Source: Notolepis coatsorum (Eukaryota > Chordata > Actinopteri > Aulopiformes > Paralepididae). Taken from it: a stretch of 64,000 bases of DNA. The stretch spans positions 19,857,790 to 19,921,789 of the forward strand of contig OZ020591.1 of the NCBI GenBank assembly GCA_963971535.1, in the 5' to 3' direction. Below are positions 40,781 through 53,389 of this stretch, in pieces; position 1 is the stretch's first letter; each line of letters opens with the position of its first letter. A program made the translations under genes and the position numbers. The notes under the pieces were generated by a model. It was not told the DNA's origin. It was given only the letters and a program-made list of their open reading frames with translations, and did no database searches.

Positions 40781-41134
40781 CTAGTAACGAAACCCTTACT
40801 AGCTTCATGTGGGCATCCTGTGACTGAACTTGCAAATCCCTCCCCTTTCCCTCCTCTCTTCCAATGTCCTGTCTCGTGCAGTGCCACATGTCCTTTCCCC
40901 CTCCTAGGCCCTCCCACACCCCTCCCTGTGCGTGCAAGGGCGGCGGCCGGCCCTCAATCTATGGCCGGCCGCCGCCCTTGCACGCACAGGGAGGGGTGTG
41001 GGAGGGCCTAGGAGGGGGAAAGGACATGTGGCACTGCACGAGACAGGACATTGGAAGAGAGGAGGAAAAGGGGAGGGATTTGCAAGTTCAGTCACAGGAT
41101 GCCCACATGAAGCTAGTAAGGGTTTCGTTACTAG
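40781..41134. repeat. GC-rich perfect-looking palindrome (arms A and A')
   Basis: 354 bp. The left arm runs from CTAGTAACGAAACCCTTACT to GTGCGTGCAAGGGCGGCGGC; the right arm is its complement, with only about 10 bp between at CCTCAATCTAT near 40953-40963. The same arm recurs at 44218-44396 and, inverted, at 45387-45565. Confidence 0.92.
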
Positions 41135-41185
41135 AATGAAATTGTGACTTTGATTTATGAGGGGGTGTGTGCATGTGACGTAGGT

Positions 41186-41189
<4 letters not shown>

Positions 41190-41223
<34 letters not shown>

Positions 41224-41395
41224 TATCTATCTCTGTTTCTCTGTCTCTCTTTCTCGCTCTCTCTCTCTTTCTCTCTCTGTTTCTCTCTCTGTTTCTCTCT
41301 CTTTCTCTCTCTCTCTCTTTCTCTCTCTGTTTCTCTCACTAGTGTCTCTCTCTCTAGTGTCTCTCTAGTGTCTATTTAGTGTCTCTCTCAACATG
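41190..41395. repeat. (CT)n microsatellite, with TTTCTCTCTCTGT variants
   Basis: A pyrimidine-rich run that follows ACGTAGGTT at 41181-41189. Its complement (GA)n lies at 44025-44166, before AACCTACGT, so the two are inverted partners around the forward minisatellite. Confidence 0.93.
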
Positions 41396-44024
41396 ATATA
41401 CTCTAATGAACAGGATACTAATGAACAGGAAACTCTAATGAACAGGAGATACTCTAATGAACAGGACACTCTAATGAACAGGATATACTCTAATGAACAG
41501 GAGACTCGAATGAACAGGATAGACTCTAATGAACAGGAGATACTCTAATGAACAGGAGACTCTAATGAACAGGAGAGACTAATGAACAGGATACTCTAAT
41601 GAACAGGATACTCTAATGAACAGGAGAGACTAATGAACAGGAGACTCTAATGAACAGGAGATACTCTAATGAACAGGAGACTCTAATGAACAGGATACTC
41701 TAATGAACAGGAGAGACTCTAATGAACAGGATATACTCTAATGAACAGGAGACTCTAATGAACAGGAGATACTCTAATGAACAGGAGAGACTAATGAACA
41801 GGAGAGACTAATGAACAGGAGATACTCTAATGAACAGGTGAGACTCTAATGAACAGGTGAGACTCTAATGAACAGGAGACTCTAATGAACAGGAGAGACT
41901 ATAATGACCAGGATACTCTAATGAACAGGAAAGACTAATGAACAGGAGACTAATGAACAGGATACTCTAATGAACAGGAGAGACTCTAATGAACAGGATA
42001 CTCTAATGAACAGGAGATACTCTAATGAACAGGAGACTCTAATGAACAGGATAGACTAATGAACAGGAGACTCTAATGAACAGGAGAGACTAATGAACAG
42101 GAGACTCTAATGAACAGGAGACTCTAATGAACATGAGACTCTAATGAACATGATATACTATAATGAACAGGAGACTAATGAACAGGAGACTCTAATGAAC
42201 AGGATATACTCTAATGAACAGGATACTCTAATGAACAGGATATACTCTAATGAACAGGAGACTCTAATGAACAGGATATACTCTAATGAACATGAGAGAC
42301 TCTAATGAACAGGAGACTCTAATGAACAGGAGAGACTAATGAACAGGATACTCTAATGAACAGGATACTCTAATGAACAGGAGAGACTAATGAACAGGAG
42401 ACTCTAATGAACAGGAGATACTCTAATGAACAGGAGACTCTAATGAACAGGAGACTATAATGAACAGGAGATACTCTAATGAACAGGATATACTCTAATG
42501 AACAGGAGACTCTAATGAACAGGAGATACTCTAATGAACAGGAGAGACTCTAATGAACAGGAGAGACTAATGAACAGGAGATACTCTAATGAACAGGTGA
42601 GACTCTAATGAACAGGAGACTAATGAACAGGAGAATCTAATGAACAGGAGATACTCTAATGAACAGGAGACTCTAATGGACATGATACTCTAATGAACAG
42701 GAGATACTCTAATGAACAGGAGATACTCTAATGAACAGGATACTCTAATGAACAGGATATACTCTAATGAACAGGAGAGACTCTAATGAACAGGAGATAC
42801 TCTAACGAACAGGATAGACTCTAATGAACAGGAGACTCTAATGAACAGGAGACTCTAGTGAACAGGAGATACTCTAATGAACAGGAGACTCTAATGAACA
42901 GGAAACTCTAATGAACAGGAGATACTCTAATGAACAGGATAGACTCTAATGAACAGGAGAGACTCTAATGAACAGGAGATACTCTAACGAACAGGAGAGA
43001 CTCTAATGAACAGGAGACTCTAATGAACAGGAGACTCTAGTGAACAGGAGATACTCTAATGAACAGGAGACTCTAATGAACAGGAAACTCTAATGAACAG
43101 GAGATACTCTAATGAACAGGAGACTCTAATGAACAGGAGAGACTCTAATGAACAGGAGACTCCAATGAACAGGATACTCTAATGAACAGGAGAGACTCTA
43201 ATGAACAGGATACTCTAATGAACAGGATACTCTAATGAACAGGAGACTCTAATGAACAGGATACTATCTAATGAACAGGAGAGACTATAATGAACAGGAT
43301 ACTCTAATGAACAGGATAGACTAATGAACAGGAGACTAATGAACAGGAGACTAATGAACAGGAGAGACTCTAATGAACAGGATACTCTAATGAACAGGAG
43401 ATACTCTAATGAACAGGATACTCTAATGAACAGGATAGACTAATGAACAGGAGAGACTAATGAACAGGAGACTCTAATGAACAGGAGACTCTAATGAACA
43501 TGAGACTCTAATGAACATGATATACTATAATAAACATGAGACTCTAATGAACATGATAGACTCTAATGAACAGGATACTAATGAACAGGAGACTCTAATG
43601 AACAGGAGATACTCTAATGAACAGGAGACTCTAATGAACAGGATATACTCTAATGAACAGGAGACTCTAATGGACAGGATAGACTCTAATGAACAGGAGA
43701 TACTCTAATGAACATGAGACTCTAATGAACATGAGAGACTAATGAACAGGAGACTCTAATGAACAGGATACTCTAATGAACAGGAGAGACTAATGAACAG
43801 GAGACTCTAATGAACAGGAGATACTCTAATGAACAGGAGACTCTAATGAACAGGAGATACTCTAATGAACAGGAGAGACTCTAATGAACAGGATATACTC
43901 TAATGAACAGGTGAGACTCTAATGAACAGGAGACTCAATGAACAGGAGACTCTAATGAACAGGAGATACTCTAATGAACAGGAGACTCTAATGGACAGGA
44001 GACCCTAATGAACAGGAGATACTA
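41396..44024. repeat. 2.6-kb minisatellite, forward orientation (TAATGAACAGGAGA)
   Basis: Roughly 150 copies of a 15-19-bp unit: CTCTAATGAACAGGAGA with insertions of TACT, GACT or TA between copies. A few variant bases (CATGAG, TGGACAGG, CGAACAGG) recur in blocks. No unique spacers are present. Confidence 0.93.
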
Positions 44025-44106
44025 GAAAGAGAGAGAAACAGAGAGAGAAACAGAGAGAGAAAGAGAGAGAGAGCGAGAAAGAGAGACAGAGAAACAGAGA
44101 TAGATA

Positions 44107-44168
<62 letters not shown>

Positions 44169-45615
44169 CTACGTCACAGGCACACACCCCCTCATAAATC
44201 AAAGTCACAATTTCATTCTAGTAACGAAACCCTTACTAGCTTCATGTGGGCATCCTGTGACTGAACTTGCAAATCCCTCCCCTTTTCCTCCTCTCTTCCA
44301 ATGTCCTGTCTCGTGCAGTGCCACATGTCCTTTCCCCCTCCTAGGCCCTCCCACACCCCTCCCTGTGCGTGCAAGGGCGGCGGCCGATAGATTGATGTCT
44401 CTCCTGTTCATTAGTCTCTCCTGTTCATTAGTCTCTCCTGTTCATTAGAGTATCTCCTGTTCATTAGAGTCTCCTGTTCATTAGAGTATATCCTGTTCAT
44501 TAGAGTCTCTCCGGTTCATTAGAGTATCCTGTTCATTAGAGTCTCCTGTTCATTAGAGTATCTCCTGTTCATTAGAGTCTCCTGTTCATTAGTCTCTCCT
44601 GTTCATTAGTATCCTGTTCATTAGAGTCTCACCTGTTCATTAGAGTATCTCCTGTTCATTAGTCTCTCCTGTTCATTAGAGTCTCTCCTGTTCATTAGAG
44701 TATCTCCTGTTCATTAGAGTCTCCTGTTCATTAGAGTATATCCTGTTCATTAGAGTATCTCCTGTTCATTATAGTCTCCTGTTCATTAGAGTCTCCTGTT
44801 CATTAGAGTATCTCCTGTTCATTAGAGTCTCCTGTTCATTAGTCTCTCCTGTTCATTAGAGTATCCTGTTCATTAGAGTATCCTGTTCATTAGTCTCTCC
44901 TGTTCATTAGAGTCTCCTGTTCATTAGAGTCTCTCATGTTCATTAGAGTATATCCTGTTCATTAGAGTCTCCTGTTCATTAGAGTATATCCTGTTCATTA
45001 GAGTATCCTGTTCATTAGAGTATATCCTGTTCATTAGAGTCTCCTGTTCATTAGAGTCTCCTGTTCATTATAGTATATCATGTTCATTAGAGTCTCATGT
45101 TCATTAGAGTCTCCTGTTCATTAGAGTCTCCTGTTCATTAGTCTCTCCTGTTCATTAGAGTCTCCTGTTCATTAGTCTATCCTGTTCATTAGAGTCTCCT
45201 GTTCATTAGAGTATCTCCTGTTCATTAGAGTATCCTGTTCATTAGAGTCTCTCCTGTTCATTAGAGTATCCTGTTCATTAGTCTCCTGTTCATTAGTCTT
45301 TCCTGTTCATTAGAGTATCCTGGTCATTATAGTCTCTCCTGTTCATTAGAGTCTCCTGTTCTGAGGCCCGGGGCCGGACCCCCCCCATCAATCTATCGGC
45401 CGCCGCCCTTGCACGCACAGGGAGGGGTGTGGGAGGGCCTAGGAGGGGGAAAGGACATGTGGCACTGCACGAGACAGGACATTGGAAGAGAGGAGGAAAA
45501 GGGGAGGGATTTGCAAGTTCAGTCACAGGATGCCCACATGAAGCTAGTAAGGGTTTCGTTACTAGAATGAAATTGTGACTTTGATTTATGAGGGGGTGTG
45601 TGCCTGTGACGTAGG

Positions 45616-45644
<29 letters not shown>
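44025..45644. repeat. Large palindrome: arm A, inverted minisatellite, arm A'
   Basis: The left flank is (GA)n and AACCTACGTCACAGG, then arm A (44218-44396), then about 960 bp of the inverse minisatellite unit (CTCCTGTTCATTAGAG; 44401-45360), then arm A' (45387-45565), GGTGTGTGCCTGTGACGTAG and (CT)n to 45644. The flanks are complementary to each other out to the microsatellites. Confidence 0.9.
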
Positions 45645-45648
<4 letters not shown>

Positions 45649-45682
45649 CAGCAGCAAACTAACACAACGTATAGACATAGGG

Positions 45683-45740
<58 letters not shown>

Positions 45741-45810
45741 CAGCAGCAAACTAACACAACGTATAGACATAGGGTGTCTGTCTGTCTGTCTGTCTACACC
45801 CCCTCTCTCT
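45645..45810. repeat. Duplicated CATAGCAGCAGCAAACTAAC block with (CT)/(GTCT) runs
   Basis: Two copies (45645-45704 and 45737-45797) of CATAGCAGCAGCAAACTAAC + ACAACGTATAGACATAGGGT followed by GTCT tetranucleotides, separated by (CT)n. Nothing recognisable lies in 45811-46030. Confidence 0.88.
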
Positions 45811-46125
45811 CTCTCGACTGACTGTCACTCAAAGTGCTTATGGGCGGAGCCAGGCCATAACAGCCTGATTTCTTGTGGCTGAAAAATGATGGGTTTGAGT
45901 ACTTGATTAGAAATATAAACAAATGCATTTTTTTTTTTTTAAACGTACAGATGTCTTCAATAGACTGACAGGAATTGTTTAAAGTTGCCCAAATAGTGCT
46001 AGGAATAGTAAAATAGTTCCCCTTTAATACATTTATTTTTGTGATGTCACAGTATGATGTCATAATAGAACATTCTAGAACATTTGTGATGTCACAGTAT
46101 GATGTCATAATAGGACATTCTAGAA

Positions 46126-46897
46126 CAGGGGTGGGCAATTATTTTTCCCAGGGGGCCGAATGAGCAACTGAAAATATGTTGGGGGGCTGGGCCAAAATTC
46201 CAAACTCAATTATGCATAATATACATTTTATTTCTATATAAAAAGCAGTAAATGGCATTGTTTTGACCCCTGGTAAGAGTGTATGTTATTATTTGGCAAT
46301 TAAAAAGTGAGGTTAGCTTTCAAAAATAGAATTTATTCAAATAGAATTTATTTCCAAAAAGATAAACAAAATGTGAAACATTTTGAGTTTCATATACTAT
46401 TGAAACAAGGATTTTCTTAGCTTTCTAAAGACATCACATCATCTTATAGAAAAAATAAACAAGACATGTCACTGAACTGTGTACAGAAAAGTGTCCCAGT
46501 TTTGTAGCCTTTTTTACTTTACATGCCTATATTAAACATTTAATGTTTTCAGAACTGTGCAAAAAAAAGAAAAAAAATATCAAGTGTCCCATTTCACTTG
46601 TTATATTTCCACATTTTAGTGTTCTTCAGTTCTTTTTTTTCATTCAGTGTGAGAAATCCAGTCTCTGTTGAGCTTTAACAAGTCCATCAAAGTCAGGTTG
46701 CATGTCTGAGGTGGAGATGCGAAGCACAGCTGCCAGATGTTCATCAGTGAGAGAGGATCTGTACCTGGACTTGGTAAACGTCATGACTGAGAATGTCTGT
46801 TCACATATGTAGGTGGATCCAAAGAGAACCAACATCTTCTGAGCATGTCTCCTAAGTGTATATTGTGCGTGTGAACGTTGACATGAAAAGAAAAAAG

Positions 46898-46900
<3 letters not shown>
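46126..46900 (-). mobile_element. hAT element (CAGGGGTGGGCAATTATTTTT), 5'-deleted
   Basis: The left end CAGGGGTGGGCAATTA follows TTCTAGAA at 46118-46125. It carries the C-terminal end of its transposase gene on the minus strand. Beyond about 46895 the sequence turns into A-rich and (TA)n runs (46908-46929) without a matching right end. Confidence 0.75.
46647..46872 (-). pseudogene. hAT transposase C-terminal dimerisation domain
   Basis: About 75 codons: LVLFGSTYICEQTFSVMTF, KSRYRSSLTDEHLAAVLRIS, then MQPDFDGLVKAQQRLDFSH and a stop. This is the conserved hAT C-terminal dimerisation region of the SCAND3/GTF2IRD2-like group (FGSTYxCEQxFS, RSxLTDxHL). The catalytic DDE core is missing. The reading frame starts in low-complexity sequence, so no start codon is proposed. 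Confidence 0.85.
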
Positions 46901-46929
<29 letters not shown>

Positions 46930-46950
46930 GACATCAGAAATGTTCTAGAA

Positions 46951-47085
46951 CAGACCTGGGCATTGTACGGCCGGCCCGCAAAAGATTACATGATATTTAA
47001 TTTTTTTATATGTATATATATATATATAAAAAAAATTAAATATCATGTAATCTTTCGCGGGCCGGCCGTACAATGCCCAGGTCTG
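46951..47085. mobile_element. 135-bp nearly perfect palindromic hAT MITE
   Basis: It starts CAGACCTGGGCATTGTACGG and ends with the complement CCGTACAATGCCCAGGTCTG; the halves (including GCCGGCCCGC) meet in (TA)n at about 47012-47028. The exact 8-bp duplication is TTCTAGAA (46943-46950, 47086-47093), itself palindromic. Confidence 0.92.
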
Positions 47086-47210
47086 TTCTAGAACATTTCT
47101 GATGTCACAGTATGATGTCATAATCAAACATTCTAGAACATTTGTGATGTCACAGTATGATGTCATAATCGAACATTCTAGAACATTTGTGTTCTATATA
47201 TATTCAACAA

Positions 47211-47499
47211 ACATTTCCTCGACTACAACATGAATCCAGACTGGTTTGACCCTCAAAATGGTCGACCGAAGTCAAACACATGTGGGTAAAGCCCTATTTT
47301 TGATAGTATTTTTTGTCTATTTCAGACGTGTAACATCCATAACGCAAAAATGTAACATCCATAACTCCACTTTTTTGTGATTCATTCCTTGAGAGGAAAT
47401 GCCAGGTTTTCCTGAATGTGCTTTTTGGGTACCTCAAACCCTTCCCTACAAAGTGATAGTAAACATGTTATTCTTTGAAAAAGATATTCACAGAGTATC
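47211..47499. other. Unassigned, containing TGTAACATCCATAAC repeats
   Basis: GTAACATCCATAACGC occurs at 47331 and 47352 and again at 48640, on the far side of the hAT at 47500-48485. So the hAT lies within an older repeat of unknown class. No gene is seen. Confidence 0.45.
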
Positions 47500-48485
47500 A
47501 CATATTAACATGAAAGAGGGAACTATTCTGGACTGGGTTGGGCTGAACTAGGCAGTGAAAGATGCTGGGCTGGACTGGACTAGGTTGGACTGGTCTAGGT
47601 TGGACTTAGTTGGGCAGTGAAAGAACCAAGCATTTTGTAATGTAATAGCTAAATAAAACAACTTGACTTGTTACATTTGCACTCTGGTTGTATGCCAAAT
47701 GTATTCTGGTTGTACTGTACTTGTGCTGTAAGATGACAATACATTGGAACCGAATCGACAACGCTAGGGGTTCAGCAGGTGTATTCTGAATGCCAAGTAT
47801 GACAACATCACCGTTGTGAAGGGCATATGGGCGATTGATTGATTGATTGAGTGGTGATATGGGGGGAAACCCGGTAATAATAAAATGTCACTCGGCTGCA
47901 TTTAAGCAAAGCCGCTCAGTATAGTCCACTATGTTGAACGCGCGTTATGGTAGCTTGTTACATGCTAGGTAGCTAGCCGGCTAATGCTGGTTGACTTGTC
48001 ATTCTCATCCGACTCGAAGGAGACGCGTCGCATGCTGTTGTTCGCCCCCATGTCAGACCGCACTGATATCCGAAAGCGACGACTCTACATGCAATTATTT
48101 TCATCCACTGATGTGTTTTTGTCTAAGTTTGTCTACGTTGTCAAGCCGGTGGCAGGAGTCTGTAGGTCCGCGCGCAGTGATCTGTCCACTTCCCCTAGAT
48201 GGGCGGCATCTTCTAGAAAATGAGTGTTCATTGGAGGAGCTTAGAGCGCATCTGTACAACGATGATGTTCATTGGTTATGGTTGGATTGAGGCGCAAATG
48301 GGAGGAATCAAGCGGGGAGTCAGAGTTCGGCTTGTGCCAGTGAGCGAATCAGCAGATTGCAGAATAATTTTTTTGTTTTGTAATTACTAGTACTCGCCAG
48401 ACTGGCGAGTGCTCTTCATGAATTACTCGCCAAACGTAAAAAATACTCTCATTTGGCGAGTAAAGTGGCCTAATTTCCTCCCCTG
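47500..48485. mobile_element. hAT element, CAGGGGAGGAAA family, copy 3 (left end lost)
   Basis: It matches 33750-35232 from CATATTAACATGAAAGAGGG to TTTCCTCCCCTG at 48485, without the two LINE A inserts. The left terminus is missing. Where copy 2 reads GGGCGAGTCACAGTGG, this copy has GGCGATTGATTGATTGATTG, a four-base repeat like a LINE A tail. Confidence 0.88.
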
Positions 48486-49036
48486 TTTGTCACCTATCTC
48501 AAAATCCAAAAGGTAAAATTATTTTTTACTGCAGGCTCATCTTTATCTCAATAAGTGTAACTAAAATGTGTAAATTATACTTCCAATTCAAATCGATGCC
48601 TTGTCAATGTTAAGTTAAGTTTACAATTTTCTCTCTGAATGTAACATCCATAACGCTGGAATTGCCCCTGACCCAAATAACTGCGCCCAGAGGGATTTGA
48701 ACATAACACAGGGTAAGATACAAGGTTTCAAAGGGTGCTCGATACGGCCACCCAGCAGGATGTGGCCGGTATTGCACTATGGTAACCCTGAGGTCCGTGT
48801 GCCTGAAATTAATAGAAATATCAAATAAAAGAAATAACGATGAAAACCCGACTATGCTCGGGTCTGGCGCTGAACGGTTGGCGAGATAACCCGACTTTAC
48901 TCAGGTCTGGCTGATTGAGTTAAGAGTGTAGTGGGAAATAGTGACATGTCCCTTTGTTACTTTCAAAAGCAATGGTTACAACAAATTACATTTAAATGAT
49001 TGTATGCCCTTCTTTCTAGACTCCATTGCCTTACAG
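48486..49036. other. Unassigned, then probable intron end of the zinc-finger gene
   Basis: No repeat is recognised apart from CATCCATAACGC at 48648. A pyrimidine-rich run and CAG (TTCTTTCTAGACTCCATTGC, CTTACAG, ending 49036) form a good 3' splice site. Open reading upstream of it, with an ATG at 48941, is therefore more likely intron than exon. Confidence 0.5.
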
Positions 49037-50900
<1,864 letters not shown>

Positions 50901-50990
50901 TAAGCTGAGAGTAGACTTGAAAAGAATAAAGAGAACAGGTCCCCAAACACAAGTTTGCAGTATATTAAATAGAAACCCCATGTACTTTTT

Positions 50991-51415
50991 TAGAAGAAGA
51001 ACACACACACGAGAGAGTTGGGCCACACACAGGAACACTCACACACATGCACTGATGAAATGTCTCTCTGCAGTTTTCCCATTCCGTCGTCCTTCCCCCC
51101 CCAAGGGCAGCCGGGAGCAGACATGAGCTGCGGCGTGGGCCGCGCCCGGGGACAATCCAAGTGCTCCTGTCCCTCTTCGTCAGGGACGCGACAGCATTAG
51201 CGATCTGTTCTACATGTTTTTCCTTTGGGTTTATTTTATCTGGAGGTGGATCCCTTGCGATCACGGGGAGAACATGCAAACTCCACACAGAAAGGCCAGG
51301 GAGATACCCCACCTGGGTACCTGGCAACGCGGCAACCTGGTCCCCAAGCGAGAATCGAACCCAGGACCTTCTAGCTGTGAGGCGACAGTGTTAACCCCTA
51401 CATCACTGTGCCGCC
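50991..51415 (-). mobile_element. tRNA-derived SINE, complete sister of 28848-29936
   Basis: Read on the minus strand: head GGGCGGCACAGTGATGTAGG, box B GGGTTCGATTCTCGC, core GGCCTTTCTGTGTGGAGTTT, then CGCGTCCCTGACGAAGAGGG and GGCTGCCCTTGGGGGGGAAG (uninterrupted here), ending TTCTTCTTCTAAAAAAG. It lies within the 3' part of the zinc-finger locus, between a CCATGTACTT repeat and its continuation at 51425. Confidence 0.9.
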
Positions 51416-51424
51416 CAAAAATTC

Positions 51425-51575
51425 TGTTCCCATACTAAGCAGTATACACAATAGGAACCCCATGTACTTATACTAAGCAGTATACTCAATAGGAACCCCA
51501 TGTACTTATACTAAGCAGTATACTCAATAGGAACCCCATGTACTTATACTAAGCAGTATACCCAATAGGAACCCT
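51425..51575. repeat. 37-bp tandem repeat, about four copies
   Basis: Unit CCCATGTACTTATACTAAGC + AGTATACTCAATAGGAA; the first copy lies left of the SINE near 50970-50985 (GAAACCCCATGTACTT), so the SINE was inserted into the array. Confidence 0.85.
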
Positions 51576-51664
51576 TGGGACTTATTTTTGTTTTGTGACT
51601 GATTTCTGTTTATCTTCATTCATATCAAAGACAAAGATTCTGTACCTCCTTTTTTGACTTCGTC

Positions 51665-51670
51665 AATAAA
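51665..51670 (+). promoter_or_regulatory. Candidate poly(A) signal AATAAA
   Basis: AATAAA in GTCAATAAAATATATTTTAT, about 1.15 kb after the zinc-finger stop, followed by TGTTTTGACTCTTTCATTGTGAG (T/GT-rich). It fits the 3' end of the zinc-finger transcript if the SINE lies in its 3' UTR. Confidence 0.5.
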
Positions 51671-52341
51671 ATATATTTTATATGCTTGTTTTGACTCTTT
51701 CATTGTGAGTGTTATAATTTAAAATGCTGCTTAGCCATTAGGACATGATATTTTACTTTAGTTAAAAGTGGAAATACTTACATATCTTTTTGGCACACAC
51801 CCGGTGCCATTTAGCTCCATTGTATTGGAGTGACAGCGGACATCTCTACTGCAGATATGTCCTGCCCTAGTGGGCTTAGCTCATAAGTAGTTTAAGGTAG
51901 CAGTCAGAAGACTGAGGTGTGACAGCAACAGTGTATTCCTTCAATAACTGGTGGCGCCAGAGAGCATCTGACAAAACCTCAGAGCCTGTTTCACCACAGA
52001 ACTGGGCCCTATTCCCCATAGCGCAGCGGACTAAGCGCCTGCCTACCACCGCGGAGACACTGGTAAGTCAAGTTAAGAGTTTTATTTGTCACGGCATACA
52101 AGCATACAGTGAAATGCGGGGGGGTCATGCCTGCAGCGATTGTGCAATAATACAGTAATAAGAATAGGATGAGAATAAGACATGTGTGCAATAATACAAG
52201 TAATAAGACATAACAGGTATATGTATGTAGAAGGGTGGATTATCCCTACTTTATGAGAGTGGATATGAACTGTCACCAGGTAGTGGGAGCACAGCAGATC
52301 TGGGTCCGGCTGAGTCCCAGACTGTAGTGTAGGGGTACTAG
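51671..52341. other. Unassigned, with a tRNA-like piece and a LINE 3' UTR piece
   Basis: 52015-52065 (CCATAGCGCAGCGGACTAAG, CGCCTGCCTACC) is like the 5' half of a tRNA-type promoter, cut before box B. 52068-52115 (GTTAAGAGTTTTATTTGTCA, CGGCATACAAGCATACAGTG) is a LINE 3' UTR of the type ending in a conserved 'TTTATTTGTCA'. No gene is seen. Confidence 0.45.
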
Positions 52342-53384
52342 CAGGGCTCTACGCTAACCTTTTTCACTAGGGGCACAGGTGCTCCTAAATGAAAAAAATC
52401 TAGGAGCACACAAAGAAATTTAGGAGCACAGTGCATTTTTTTCTAGTAACTGAGTTTATTAACAAACTCACATTTTTTAAACAAAAATAAATGTACATGT
52501 ATACTAGTACTCTGTATGTGCATGTTCAAATGGGAACGGAACTGTGCAATAGCACCAAAGTCACTGGCCCACACTGTGTGTGTGTGTGCTAAACAAACTC
52601 AAATTTTTTTAAACAAAAATAAATGTACATGTATAGTAGTACTCTGTATGTGCATGTTCAAATGGGAACGGAACTGTGCAATAGCACCAAAGTCACTGGC
52701 CCACACTGTGTGTGTGTGCTAAACGCAAAGGATATTGGTTATCCAGTTGCTTTTGTAGTTTGGTCGTCTGGCACGCTTGGAGGACAGCCAGTAGTTCATG
52801 GCAGGAGTGGGATCATACTCCGGCTCCAGTGGGTGTAGCATCGTTAGCTACAGTGGGTACATTGGGTGTAGCTTCGTTAGCTACAGTGGGTACATTGGGT
52901 GTAGCTTCGTTAGCTACAGTGGGGGTAGTAGTGGGTGTAGCCTCGCTAGCTTCGCTAGCATGCTGGCTAGCGTCAGTATCTTGGTTAACTATCACCTCTG
53001 TAACATGAGCTGCCTCGCCTGACTTCTCATTCTCCGGTATCTTTCGCGCAAAATAAAAATGTATGGGCTTCGACATGGCTGTATTGTCTGACTCAGACAC
53101 TGACGCTCATAGATATATCTATGCTGACGCTAAACAGTACTTTCAGTTTCCAGTCGCGTGACCACAGGAAACTCTACTGTGATTGGAACGTTTATGCGGC
53201 TGTGAACTGTGGGACTTGTAGTTTTTTAAAGATTCTCGCAGCGGAGAAAAAAAGGGACGAATGAGGCTGTACTCTGCACTCGCCGGCCCCACTTGCACGC
53301 CGTGCGAGCACTTGATTTTGCAGGTTCGCACACAAATATTTTTAGGGGCATATGCGAGCAATATGGTCGCACTGTAGAGCCCTG
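52342..53384 (-). mobile_element. hAT-like element (CAGGGCTCTACGCTAACC), 5-bp duplication
   Basis: 1043 bp, from CAGGGCTCTACGCTAACC to GCACTGTAGAGCCCTG. Flanks share ACTAG (52337-52341, 53385-53389), which is 5 bp rather than 8; the outer bases do not extend it. It contains a direct duplication of about 130 bp (52455-52590 and 52595-52725), a 30-bp tandem repeat (52830-52945) and one coding exon near the right end on the minus strand. Confidence 0.78.
52813..53100 (-). pseudogene. Putative hAT-type ORF N-terminus with 10-residue repeats
   Basis: A 95-codon frame starting within 300 bp of the element end, where a hAT transposase would start. It begins MSESDNTAMSKPIHFYFARK and runs through SGEAAHVTEVIVNQDTDAS into three repeats of PTVANEATPNV type. 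Sense may continue in another frame (YWLSSKRARRPNYKSNW near 52740-52790). No zinc-finger (BED) or catalytic motif is visible, so the product is not identified. Confidence 0.45.
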
Positions 53385-53389
53385 ACTAG

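Larger units (their letters stand above)
46030..47210. repeat. 45-bp minisatellite split by two hAT elements
   Basis: Unit ACATTTGTGATGTCACAGTA + TGATGTCATAATCGAACATT + CTAGA: two copies at 46030-46125 and about three at 47090-47210. Each unit carries TTCTAGAA, the target of both hAT insertions (46126 and 46951). The array also contains palindromic GATGTCACAGTATGATGTCA. Confidence 0.8.

Noticed and set aside
41396-44024. Long open frames of NEQETLMNR type as a repetitive protein
   Set aside because: They are only the translation of a 15-19-bp minisatellite whose unit length is not kept to multiples of three, so frames break often.
48941-49036. ATG 48941 as the start of the zinc-finger protein
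   Set aside because: A strong splice acceptor at 49035-49036 precedes the conserved EEVPPEQQE start; residues before it are not conserved in type and lie in intron-like sequence.
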